64,000 bases of DNA from Leptidea sinapis. Lineage: Eukaryota > Arthropoda > Insecta > Lepidoptera > Pieridae. Made by a program: the position numbers and the translations under genes. Below, one piece after another: positions 45,979-57,700 of this stretch (position 1 is the first letter of the stretch; the number at the start of each line of letters is the position of its first letter). The stretch lies in contig NC_066304.1 of NCBI RefSeq assembly GCF_905404315.1, forward strand, positions 558,001 through 622,000, read 5' to 3'. The notes below the pieces were generated by a model that ran no database searches, had not been told where the DNA came from, and saw only the letters and a program-made list of their open reading frames with translations.

Positions 45979-47094
45979 ATGGGGAAGCGTACAGGTAAAA
46001 GGCCGAAGAACGGCCAGAGCGACGCAGAACCAGCAGACGAACTTCCCCTATCCGAATCCTCGGTATCTGACGCGGAGGTGACTGAACGTCTCATTGTAAG
46101 AAGAAAGGATAAAGAGAAGTATACCCCTTATAGAGCGACAAATTATTATAGGTTATACGACGAAAATTCAAATAAGGAATTTATTGTATTTCTCAATCGC
46201 AAGCAGGGTGAAGTCAAAATATCAGACAAGGACAGGTTGGGTCTGTCAAATGGAATCAGGAGGCATTGCGTATCGGGTGTGTTGCACCTGAGGTCCGTTA
46301 ATGCTTTTAAAGTTGGTGTTACCTTTGACCTGCCTAACAATGCGAATGTATTTTTAAAAAATGAAAAGTTACTTAGCGAGTTGGAGATGGTTGCCTCAAT
46401 TCCGGCTTCTGAAACGGAGGTCACTGGAGTTCTTACTTCTGTTCCCACTGATTACTCCAACAAAAAAATTCATCAATTAATTGCATCGAGTAAAAAAGTT
46501 ATTGCTGTGAGAAGGTTCATGCGGCGAGTAAAGGACCCACAGGGTGTTGTCTCCTTTGTTCCAACGCAAACTGTTGCAGTCACATTTGCATCAACGTTGT
46601 TACCTGAGTATGTAACACTTGATCACTGGAGGCATGAGGTTAATGTATATGTACCCCCTATTAAACAGTGTCTACGCTGTATGAAATTTGGCCATATTGC
46701 TAAATTTTGTAGAAACAATGAAGTTTGTTCCATATGTTCTGACAATCACAATTTTAAAATGTGTCCAAAAACTTTAACAAAATGTGCCAACTGTGGTGGA
46801 GATCACATAGCTATCTCATCTACCTGTCCTCTGAAAAAACAAAAAATTGAAGAAAACAAAGTGAAGTCCCGTAGTGTTAGATACTCAGATCTCTTCAATG
46901 AATCTGCTTTCCCTCAATTAAACTCAAAGTATATTGACACACACCTGAGCAATCTTATAAAATCTGACAAATTTATGAACCTCTTGGTTGAAGCAGTTTT
47001 ACAAATTTGTACAAATAAAGATAAGTTAACTATAAATTCAAATAGTATTAAGGAAATTCTGAATAACACTTTTAGAAAAAAGACACCTAGTTAA
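45979..47094 (+). CDS. LINE ORF1, nucleic-acid-binding gag-like protein
   Basis: 371 codons from ATG 45,979 (context cgccATGG). The frame is open a little further upstream, but without another ATG. ORF1 proteins coat element RNA and aid integration. The N-terminus is basic and acidic, low complexity (GKRTGKRPKNGQSDAEPADE). Three zinc knuckles lie around residues 230-295: CLRCMKFGHIAKFC (Cx2Cx4Hx4C), CSICSDNHNFKMC (Cx2Cx3Hx4C) and CANCGGDHIAISSTC (Cx2Cx3Hx6C). The stop at 47,092-47,094 is 8 nt before the ORF2 ATG, so ORF2 translation probably uses reinitiation. No lesion is visible in ORF1. Confidence 0.9.
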   Translation: MGKRTGKRPKNGQSDAEPADELPLSESSVSDAEVTERLIVRRKDKEKYTPYRATNYYRLYDENSNKEFIVFLNRKQGEVKISDKDRLGLSNGIRRHCVSGVLHLRSVNAFKVGVTFDLPNNANVFLKNEKLLSELEMVASIPASETEVTGVLTSVPTDYSNKKIHQLIASSKKVIAVRRFMRRVKDPQGVVSFVPTQTVAVTFASTLLPEYVTLDHWRHEVNVYVPPIKQCLRCMKFGHIAKFCRNNEVCSICSDNHNFKMCPKTLTKCANCGGDHIAISSTCPLKKQKIEENKVKSRSVRYSDLFNESAFPQLNSKYIDTHLSNLIKSDKFMNLLVEAVLQICTNKDKLTINSNSIKEILNNTFRKKTPS

Positions 47095-47102
47095 TTGTTA
47101 TT

Positions 47103-50100
47103 ATGGATACATTGAATATAGTGCAGTGGAACGCTCAAAGTATTATTAGTAATAGGCTTATTTTTACAAGGTTTTTATATGAAAATCATATCCATATTGC
47201 TATAATTTCGGAAACTTGGTTAAAACCACATCAGTATTTTTTAATAAAAGGCTATAACACAATAAGGAATGATTGTGGTAATAAACACAATGGTGTAGCA
47301 ATTTTTATTCATAATAATATCACATTTTCTAACATAAATACATATTATGATAGTGCTCTACAAGATGTTTGCATTAAAATTAAAATTAATAACAAAGAAC
47401 TGAGTATTGTGAGTTTTTACAGTCCTTCCAATTCAAATCCTCCATTTAATAAAAACAATTTAAACAGTTTAATTAAGTCCATTCCAGAGCCAATGATATT
47501 TGCAGGTGATTTCAATGCTCATCACATGTTGTGGGGATGTGTTGATACATTGCCTCGAGGTAAAGATGTTTTAGAGGTTATAGATGAGAATGGTCTTGTT
47601 ATTCTGAATAAAGGTCAAGCTACCACAATAGGATCTCCATCTTGGCGTCCTAATGCTCTTGACTTGACTTTGGTAACTCCATCTTTGGCTCTTTTATGTG
47701 ACTGGTCAGTTATTGACAGTCCTCTGGGCAGTAGTTATCATCTCCCTGTAATAATAAAAATGGCAGTAAGTAGTGATAGTATTAGTTTGCAAAACACATT
47801 ATGTAATAATCTACATTTGCCCACTCACCCTAATTATAAGCAGGTGAATTGGAATATGTATAGTAACTTAGTTGTTTCTTATTTGGATGATGTTAAATTT
47901 GACACTTTATCTTCAATAGATGCTTTTAATTCCTTTTGTAATATTTTACTTTCTGCTGCCAAGCAGTCAATCCCTAGCTGTCTGTTTTCCAAAAGTTCTA
48001 ATAGTAATAATGCTACTAGTTCTTGTTCACAAAAATCTTTTAAATATCCTTGGTCGCCTTGGTGGAATCAGAGGTGTACAGAAGCAGTTTTAAATGCTAA
48101 AAATGGTTACATTAATTTTAAAAACTCCACTGATGAAAATTATGTGGAGTTTAAGAGATTGCGGGCTTTAAAAAAACTTATCTTAAAAAGTGAAAGAAGA
48201 AATAGCTGGATAGGCTTGTGCAATTCATTTAATCGTTGTACTCCTTTGTCTTCAATTTGGAAATACATGCGCAAATTTAACAAAACTTACATTCCTGACA
48301 GTGTGTTAAATGATAGTTGGATTCCAGATTTTCTACAAAAGTATACTTCTGACTTTGTATCAAATGAGTTAACTAACTATGTAAATGTTGTTAATGATAG
48401 TAATAAATATTTGATAGAGCCTTTTTCTTTACAAGAACTAAAATCCGCTTTATTTACTAGAAGAGATACATCTTTCGGTCTTGATACCATTCCATATATT
48501 TTACTCAAAAAACTTAATTGCCACAGTCTCAACATCTTTTTAAATAATCTTAATCGCCTATGGAAGGAGAATACTATTCCTGCAGAATGGAAAACAGACT
48601 GTTTAATCCCAGTTTTAAAGCCAGACAAAAATAAAATGTTACCTGACTCTTATAGACCTATAGCTCTCACGTCTTGTGTTGGGAAGATATTTGAGCAGCT
48701 TCTAAAACAACGTCTCGAGTTCTTTATAGAACAAAATTGTCTTTTGCCTAATAATCAGTTTGGTTTTCGCAAAGGTCGGTCTTCTAGGGAGAGTATAGCG
48801 CAGTTACAGCTTGATGCGCATCAATGTTTAGCAAGTAATCAATATCTTTTGTCTGTATTTTTTGACATCTCAGGTGCCTTCAATAGTGTAAATATTGCCG
48901 TGCTTTGTGACGAGTTATCAATGTTAGGGATACCAGGTAAAATAATAAATTGGATGCAATCCTTTTTGACTGACAGAAAAGTATATGTAAAATTTAATAA
49001 ACATTTGTATGGACCACGACTTTCTTCTCTAGGTGTTTGTCAGGGGGGAATATTGTCTCCTTTAATTTTTATTATGTACATAAGACGATTGAACCTTATT
49101 TTGGGGCCAAATATAGTAAACCTACAGTATGCAGATGACTTAGTCGTCTATGTATCGGGAGTTGATCTGATTAATTTAGCCGCTACTATTAATAAAGCAC
49201 TTGTAAATTTATATCAATACTTTTCTTATCTTAATTTAAATGTAAATCCAACCAAATCAAAAGTCTTTGTGATTGGTCGTAAACGCATCATATTACCTCC
49301 CATTTTATACAATGGCATTCCACTGCCTATTTCATGTGACATAAAATTTCTAGGTGTAACATTTACTCCAAAACTTTCTTGGAAAAAATATACAGATAGT
49401 GTTATAATTAAAGCGAATAAAGCTTATAATGTATTAAAATCTTTGTGTGCAACGTCGTGGGGAGCGGACCCTAAAATATTGTTAATTTTGTATAAATCGC
49501 TTATTCGTAGTCATTTTGAATATGGCTTTCATTGTTTCGCCGCAGACAGCAAAATTGTTGATAGTCTGGATAAAATACAAAATAAATGTATGCGTACAAT
49601 ATTGGGTGCACTTAAAACTAGCCCAATAGCTGCTATGCAAATCGAGGCCAACCTTCCTCCTTTGTGTATTAGATTTAGTTATCTTAAAGAAAGATTTATT
49701 TTAAAGCTCTATAGCTTGCCGACGAACAATCTTCTTAAGAATCTTATTGCTTATCAATCGTCTTCATTTCCGAGACAGTTGTTTATCTTGCAAGATTTTT
49801 CTTCATTTTTTAAATTTCTACAAGATTTAAATATTCATCGGAATAATAATATACTTCCCTGCCATGCAGGTTCTTTTCGATGTAAATATTCTGCAATTAA
49901 TGTTGTAATAGATCCAAATTTAACTTCAAAAGAGGAGGTTCATGTATTATTGTCAGAATGGTCTAATTGTAAATTTGTTTATACGGATGGCGCAAAAAAC
50001 AATAATAATGTTTCTTTTGCAATCTACCTTCCTGAAATTAGGAAGGGTATTGGCTTTAAGATTAATAGATATGCCAGTATTTTTACTGCTGAAGCCGTCG

Positions 50101-50627
50101 CTATTCTTTTTGCTTTAAAGCATATTAAGAAACAAAATCAACTTAATAAGAAGTGGGTAATAGTTAGTGATAGTATGAGTGTGTTAAAAAGTTTGTCAAA
50201 TAACAAAATGAGTGCTAACATCAATTACATCATTTTTGCTATAAAGGAATTGTGGTTCGAACTATGTTTAATCGATATTAAAGTGGATTTCGTTTGGGTC
50301 CCGTCCCATATAGGAGTAGCAGGAAACGAAAGCGCTGATTTTCTAGCTAGAACTATCATTAATATATCCGATCTATCCCTATATCCTGATTGCAAAGATC
50401 TAGACATTAACATACCATATACAGATATAATAAGTAATCTAAAACAGCGTATGACTCTTCTTTGGGGAAGATATTGGTACAATTGTACAGAAGTTGAAAA
50501 TAAGGCTCATTCGTATACTTTGTTAGATAATCCCGTTAATAGCACACCCTGGTTTTGTAAGTTTAAAAATAACGCTCACAGAAAGTTCTATACTACAATA
50601 ACACGAATGCGTATTGGTCACTATTGA
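47103..50627 (+). pseudogene. LINE ORF2 polyprotein: endonuclease, reverse transcriptase, RNase H
   Basis: 1,174 codons from ATG 47,103. The endonuclease (residues 1-215) has VQWNAQSI, SETWL and AGDFNAHH, but the final SDH motif reads S-Y-H (Tyr212; codon TAT at 47,736), removing a catalytic Asp. RT (about 500-760) has YRPIALTSCVGKIFEQLL, NQFGFRKGRS, FFDISGAFNS, CQGGILSPL and YADD at 676-679. RNase H (about 955-1,085) keeps its acidic residues: VYTDGAK, TAEAVAI, VSDSMS and GVAGNESADFLAR. An in-frame TGA at 50,625 cuts off the last 86 codons. A missense active-site change plus a nonsense codon should make this copy non-autonomous. Confidence 0.9.
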
Positions 50628-50888
50628 TTGAATTTACATCTTCATCGCAAAAAAATTGTCTCCTCTCCTTTTTGTGACCATTGTAATAAGCAACAAGATC
50701 AGTCTCTGGATCACATCTTTTTTGATTGTTCGTCCTTTGGCATACAGCGCCTTGTGCTGATGGATGAGCTACTGGAAATATATGGTGCACCCAATATAAT
50801 CCCGCTCTCAGTAATAGATCTATTAAAGGACACATCAACTTATATGTCCTTGTATAAATTTGTATGTAGTACTGTAAATACATTGTAA
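50628..50888 (+). pseudogene. ORF2 C-terminal zinc-knuckle part, after the nonsense codon
   Basis: Same frame as ORF2 with no indel: 86 codons containing CDHCNKQQDQSLDHIFFDC (Cx2Cx9Hx4C), the usual C-terminal knuckle of RNase H-bearing LINEs, ending at TAA 50,886-50,888. It is separated from ORF2 only by TGA 50,625-50,627. Confidence 0.85.
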
Positions 50889-51411
50889 TTTGTAGATACA
50901 TACGTTGTAAATTTGTTTATAATTATGTAAATACGTTATAACTTGTACATATACAACTAGTAATAGCATAGCGCAATTCGCGAACTGAACAGATAATGTA
51001 AATAGGTAGGTATTATTCTAAAAAGTTATGCAAATTACACTGGATTTGACTTTAAGAAAAGGGGAAAATTATTAGAGACTATATTACTGGATTTGGACTT
51101 ACTAAAAGGAAAATATGGAAAATATTCTTTAGAGAATTATACATTAACGGAAATGGTAAAATAACTGATGACTTTAAGACTGGATTGGATTTGATGAAAG
51201 AAACTACTATAAATATTCGCTATCGAATATACATAATTGGAAAAGGAAAATGGAAATAATGTAAGATGAAATGAGAAAACTGGATTGGACTTTTTGTAAA
51301 ACAAAATAGTGAAAATAATAAATACCAAAGAAATGAAAATACTAACGACAAGGCAGTAAGGCCCCTGGCTATAGCCTGTTCGAAAGAACGAATTAATATA
51401 AAAAAAAAAAA

Positions 51412-51424
51412 TATATCCCAAAGA
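51412..51424 (+). repeat. Target-site duplication, 3' copy
   Basis: tatatcccaaaga directly after the A-tail, identical to 45,797-45,809. Confidence 0.9.
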
Positions 51425-51735
51425 ATCTTTTTTTATTTTTATTCGTTCCACAACGAACAGGCTAAGGTCACAGACCATGCTGCCCAGTCATCAGTTTTAT
51501 CCCAAATAATCTAAAGACTAAAAGTACTCTGTGGTCAGTGTCAGCTGTTTGCTGATAAATCAACAACGTGAGAATGACAAAACAAAGTACAAACCGGCCG
51601 GTGAATCTTAAATTCCTATTGATTGGGATTTAAATTTCGAATACCAATGAACATGCAAATTATAAAGTGCAAGTAACATAGAGTTATAAAATCTTACACA
51701 CCTGCTAAGAAAGAAATTTGGTAACTATAAGTAAT
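51425..51735 (+). promoter_or_regulatory. Putative promoter and 5'UTR of the epoxide hydrolase gene
   Basis: Non-repetitive 311 bp between the retrotransposon and the first ATG. TATA-like stretches are tataaag (about 51,660) and tataaaat (about 51,686), with an intervening cagt-type initiator not clearly placed. Insertion of the 5.6-kb element displaced everything further upstream (45,348-45,809). The core promoter position is inferred only. Confidence 0.35.
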
Positions 51736-51768
51736 ATGGAAAAAGTAAAAGAAAAATCAAATACAGGG
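51736..51768 (+). CDS. JHEH: JHEH exon 1
   Basis: ATG plus ten codons (MEKVKEKSNTG), then donor GGG|gtaagg, phase 0. The start choice rests on the in-phase join to exon 2; family members usually have a very short segment before the anchor. This exon is the least certain of the eight. Confidence 0.65.
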
Positions 51769-54700
51769 GTAAGGTTTTATTACATAATATTTAATGAATA
51801 TTAATTGAAATCGTAATTTTAACTTCAAAATTAATATAAGGTATAACTAATTTTAAGTTTATTATTTACCTTTGGCCTCATCATAATAGCTACTTTCCAA
51901 CAATTATTACCATAAATGATAAGATATTTGTAAACATCGGATAAAGATACATTTCCACGATCAGATCGGGGATCTATGTAAAGGGGTCCGGTCTAGAGTA
52001 TCAAAAATAATATGGCTTGTGTGAAAGAGTGAATGTAGTCCTCCAGAAGACATGCATAATGCACATGTACTTGCTATCAAGACTGTGAGATATAAGAAAA
52101 TAAGATGAAGCCTATTATTTTCCATTTATTTGCAGTCGGGTCTGTAGTAGAAATTCGCATCCTTATTTAAGAGTGGAGGAGGGAGAAGGGGCATATATAG
52201 CCCCCTTCAACCCCCAAAGCGCGAAAAGAGTAGTTGTTGTAATAATTATACAGGTGGTGCTATATTGGTGACATATGGGTAGAACTACTTAACTGTAATC
52301 ATAAATATTTTAATACAAACAAATTATATATTTAATAAACAAAAATTTTGGTCATCTTTACGAGGGTGTTACTCACCTACAAGTTCTGAACAGCTTTGGT
52401 GTTGTGTGGGACAAGTTGATGCCAGTGCCTATGCTAGCATGTGTTTACTAGATTACTTAAGGGTTGCTCCAAAATGATATTATGAAAAATTTATTATTGA
52501 CATTAAATTTTGTTTCAGAAAAAAATATCAATCATTTTGATATTATGTTCAGTTGCTCTATCATACTATGTCTATAATGTCCTACATACTGCTCCTGAGA
52601 TGCCCAAGATAGACATGGATGCTTATTGGGGACATTATCCTTTAGACAGTAAACCTGACCTATCTATAAAACCCTTTTATGTGGAGTTTTCAGTTGAGGT
52701 AAGTGTGTTAATAATGGAGTTGCTTATTTTTTCATATGATAAACCACATAATGAACAATCTATAGAGTTAATATACATGGCAAACAAGATTTAAGATCTT
52801 ATGTCTCAAGGAGACGAGCTGAATTGTAGTGCCACTCAGAATTTTTGGATTTTTGAAGAATCCTGAGCAGCACTGCATTGTAATAAGTAGGATGTTTCAA
52901 TTACCATCAGCTGAATATCCTGCTCATCTCCTTCCTTATTGTTTTAAAAAAACATATACATATACTGAGGATTTTGTGGAGATGTCACTTCATTTTGTAT
53001 CTTATGCCACATTTATCATGGGGAGTACTATGTTGCTGTCTGACCTGGCTCCTGCTAAAGAATTCCAGTGTCACACTAAATGCCACACAGTTAAATATAA
53101 TCCTCAGCATTTGGATGGTTCATTTGGAGTGTCTCTATAGGGCAGTTTGAAAGATATACAATGAAGCTGTAGAATGAGCTTAATTTTGTGCTATTTCCAT
53201 GTTGGTATGACATCCAGAGTAACTCCAAAAACCATGCAAACCTTTGATGCACAGAGACGGTGATCACTTACCATCAGATGACCCATAACCTCATTTGTCC
53301 TTCTGTTCTTTTTTATGGAATAGGAGGACAATCGAGTGTACGGGTCACCTGGTGTTAGGTGTTCACCGCCGCCCACATTCTCTTGCAACACCAGAGGAAT
53401 CACAAGAGCGTTGCCGGCCTTTAAGGAAGGTGTACGCGCTGTTTTTGAAGGTACCCATGTCGTATCGTCCCGGAAACACCACACTAGGAAGCTCATTCCA
53501 CGGCTTAGTAGCACGAGGAAGAAAGCTCCTTGAAAAGCGCACTGTGGAGGACCGCCACACATCCAGATGGTGGGGATGATATCCTAATTTGTGGCGTGTC
53601 GTGCGAAGGTGGAATTCGGTGGCAGGAATCAGGTTAAACAGCTCTTCGGAACATAATACGTGATAAATGCGGTAGAAAACACACAATGAAGCGACGTCTC
53701 TACGCTACGCCAAGTGATCCAGCCGTTCACAGAGCACTGGGTCGCCGACAATTCGAGCTGCTCTGCGTTGCACGCGGTCAAATGGATCGAGCAGATACTG
53801 GGGTGCGCCAGACCAGAGATGACAGCAATACTCTATTAATGACCCCCAGCTTTTTCGAAGCCAATTTGGCTTTGCCCTCCACATGGCCACGGAATTGGCA
53901 ATCGCTCGAGATTTCGAGACCCAGTATTCCGATACGAGGCTTTAAGGGAAGTGTTGTCGAAGAGCGGTGATACGGCAAATGGGATTTTTTTGTGGTAAAC
54001 GCGCAAACTTGAGTCTTCTGGGGGTTAAATTGGACAAGGTTCAATTTACCCCATTCCGCGACCTTCTCGAGAGAGGACTTGATAGAAGACAAGTTTCTCC
54101 CGGCACTGGTTGACGATTTCCCGAGAGAGACCTGCATGGCCCGTGTATACGGCATCACCAGTGCTGTCGTCTGCATAGCAATGCATGTTGGAGGTGTCCA
54201 ACATATCATTGATATGCAGAAGAAACAGCGTGGGAGATAGGACACAGCCTTGGGGCACTCCAGCGTTCACGGGCTTTGGAATCGAGCAATAACCGTCGAC
54301 AACGACCTGTATGCTGCGCCCAGTGAGGAAGCTGGAGGTCCACTTGCATAAGCTCTCGGGAAGCCCAAACGATGGAAGTTTTGAGAGGAGCGCCTTGTGC
54401 CATACACGATCAAAGGCCTTCGCTATATCCAGGCTAACTGCCAAGCCTTCCCCCTTGCTTTTAATGGCCGCCGCCCATCTATGTGTTAGGTATACCAGAA
54501 GATCGCCAGTCGACCGACCATGGCGAAAGCCGTACTGCCGGTCGTTGATCAACTGGTGACCCTCTAGATATACCAAGAGCTGACGGCTAAGGGTAACTAT
54601 CGGGAACCGTCTGTCCATTTACCAGTGAACATGTTATCTTTCATAGAGTATTATTAGGTCCTATTGTCGTTATAACAACAAAAATAAAAACTGGTGACCC

Positions 54701-57700
54701 TCAAGGTATACCGAGAGCTGGCGGTTAATTATGCTCTCCTTGATTTTGGAAAGCAGGGAGGTAATTGCTATAGGCCTGTAGTTTGACGGATCCGAACTGG
54801 CTCCTTTTTATTGGATTGGATGGACAAGGGCTGACTTCCATGAGTCAGGGACTACGCCTTTTGAATAAGAGTGCCGGAATAAACGCGTTAGCACCCGCGT
54901 CAACTTAGGGGCACACGTTCTAAGCACAATTGGAGAAATGCCATCCGGCCCGCTCGACTTCCTGACGTCCAACGAAAACAGAGCTCGCCGAACAGTTTTT
55001 TGTCTGAACTGTACTTCAGGCATGGAGCTCTGACACCGCGGGATGGTCGGCGGTGTTTTTCCGTTGTCCTCAAGAGTCGAGTTGGAGGCAAAAAGAGTGC
55101 ACAGGAATTCGGCTTTCTTTTTTGACATATGGGCCAGGGTGTCATTCCTCATGTGCAATGGCGGCATGGACAGCTGGTTGAAGTTACCAAGAGCAGCTTT
55201 CTTTTTTCTATTTCATATAAAAAACTGTCAGCTGTTGTAGGACTGTGTATCTGAAGTGAAAACTTCAGAACAATATTTTTGAGTTTTGAAGAATTATTTT
55301 AGGGAGTATTTTTCTCATCATAATTTATTTTATCAAAGTATTAATTTATTAATAAATTTACTGTGATGATGAAAGGATTATTATCATATGACACACAAAT
55401 AATCAAAATTATATACAAATAAATTTTATAAAATTTAACCAATGGGAATTTTCAACATTACTTTCATCACTTCATCTTTAAGTATGTTTATTAATTATCA
55501 TCATATTTAAATGCTGATACTACATGCTTATGGTGACAAAAAGAATAAAACTAACAAGTTAAAACTTAACACAACCACACTACCATAATTGATACGGTCA
55601 CTATTGTGACTGTGTGATCCTGTGATTCATATGAACTAAATTGTACTATCACATGATTTCGCATTTAACACTTCAATAGGGAATTATGTGTTAGCAGAAA
55701 TCAATAAAACTTCAACCGTCACCTCGAGAATAGATACCATGTCTTCTGTAACCATACCTTACAATTCTACCACTAGAAAGTTCTAAAAATTTCTTCATAT
55801 CATTTCAGATGATCAGAGAGCTTCGAAACCTTCTGCTTCACCGACGTCAGTTTGTGCCACCGATAGAAGATGCCGGTTTCAACTATGGATTTAATTCTAA
55901 TTTTCTCACTCAAGTACTTGATTATTGGCAAAACAAGTACAACTTTGCTGAGCGGGAGAAGTTTCTTAATAAATATAATCATTATAAAACCAAAATACAG
56001 GGTTTGGACATACATTTTGTCCATGTTAAGCCTGAGGTCACTGGTGATGTAGATGTAAGTATTTGTTACTATCCCTAATAAATTGTAATGTTCAATTTAT
56101 TATTCAAGTTTAGTGTTAAAAAAACCATGTATGATATGGATATGAAGTAGAATGCGGCGACACCACTAAAAATTAAAAAATACCAAAACCAAAACCCCTG
56201 ACTTATTTATTCTACTAGTAAACTAAGGTCATCGTCCTGAACTCGGTCCAATGGCGTAAAGCTAGCGTCAGCTGTGCGGCCGCTCAAAAGAATAAGGCGG
56301 GGCTTCTCACGCCTTTGTCCGCCGCTGTCCATTGATCGATGCCGCCATCGCGTAAATTAGAATTATTACTTTATAAAATTACAAATTACGCTGGAATTTC
56401 CAAATTTTGCGCTCGCGTCAATTGCATGATATTTGGTAAATTATAACTTATAGTGTTAGTTTTTGTGTGTTTATATACTCGAATGAAGAGTATTTTACCA
56501 TGCCCATGTGTCTAGTCTGTCACACTCACAGACATGGATCCAAATAGATGCCACGAGTGTATGTAGGTACTTCGCGTGTCAAATGGAGGAACAATGCTCT
56601 TCCTTTGACGCTTTTATTTTATTTATAATACATTGCCGACTTTAGTAATAAGCAATACCGACTATTGATGTACTGAAAACGTCAACTAATAATGATGCGA
56701 GCGGCTAAACGTTAGGCTTTGGCATCTTAACGACGTCACAGTAGGTACAAAAAAGGGCATGCTTGGTTTTCATACAGACGGAGGGGTTTGCGTTATCTAC
56801 TTGGATCTATGTCTGTGGTCACACTCGTCACTTTCAGACAACATGTTACGTCTGATTAGCCCAGTAATTCTACTAGCCTCCCAATGGTGGTCATTATTAA
56901 GTATTATATTATTATTTCAGGTAGTACCCCTGCTTCTTCTTCACGGGTGGCCAGGATCTTTCAGAGAGTTCTATGAGCTGATTGAAGAGCTATCCCCTAA
57001 ACCGGATCAGTCTTTCGCCCTAGAACTTATTATACCGAGCCTGCCTGGATATGGTTATTCACAGGTATTTTTTTTTTATTAAGTGACAAAACGAGTTACC
57101 GATCACACCACCCTGCGCTTGTCGTTACTCATAAATAAACTCTGTGTCACCTTTAAAACTGAAACACGTTAGTTAAGGTATACTGGGTTGCAGCTGTAGT
57201 ATGTGTAGGCCGGTGAAAACTCAGACTAAAACTGTTAACTGAACAATATACATAGTTGGTTCTTCGGTTAATGGTATCAATGTTACGGAAACGTAAAAAA
57301 TACTTTAAAATATATTTTTGAATTCACACACCCTAACATAAAATATGATGCGGGTTACGGATCCGCTTCTCTGGTGCTACTGCCTCCAGCGCTCTTAACG
57401 CGTGCTTCCACTAACAGATAACTGCATCGTTCATAAATCTTTGTATGTTTGTTCAACTCTCCAGTTGTGACCTACAGGTTTTATTTACAGTTGATAGCCT
57501 GCTCAATCCCCATTATAGTAAATTGCCTAAGACACGTGAAAGATTGAAGTATCTAGGTCGACGGTGGCGATCGAATTATGTATAGTAAGGCCAACGAGAA
57601 GAGAAAAAGAATGTAAACAAAGTTTAAGTGCTTCAAAACATTTTTATTTGAAGAAATTATACACAACTTATGGATTCCCTTGTCTTGTTGTAGTCTTGTC

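Larger units (their letters stand above)
45810..51411 (+). mobile_element. Near-full-length RNase H-bearing non-LTR retrotransposon (I-group)
   Basis: A 5.6-kb element with a 5'UTR of about 170 bp, ORF1 (zinc knuckles), ORF2 (endonuclease, RT, RNase H, zinc knuckle), a 3'UTR of about 0.5 kb and a 12-A tail (51,400-51,411). It is bounded by a perfect 13-bp target duplication. The domain set (APE endonuclease plus RNase H downstream of RT) points to the I-group of LINEs; the exact clade is not resolved. The exact TSD and almost intact frames imply recent insertion. It lies in the same orientation as, and just upstream of, the epoxide hydrolase gene. Confidence 0.92.

Noticed and set aside
54311..54559. 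Plus-strand ORFs across 53.3-55.2 kb
   Set aside because: Shadows of the antisense family A LINE in JHEH intron 2, not extra JHEH exons.
56759..56920. Open frame upstream of exon 4 as additional JHEH coding sequence
   Set aside because: A strong acceptor (ttatttcag) at 56,920 and the phase-0 join of exons 3 and 4 match the family exactly; the extra residues have no counterpart.
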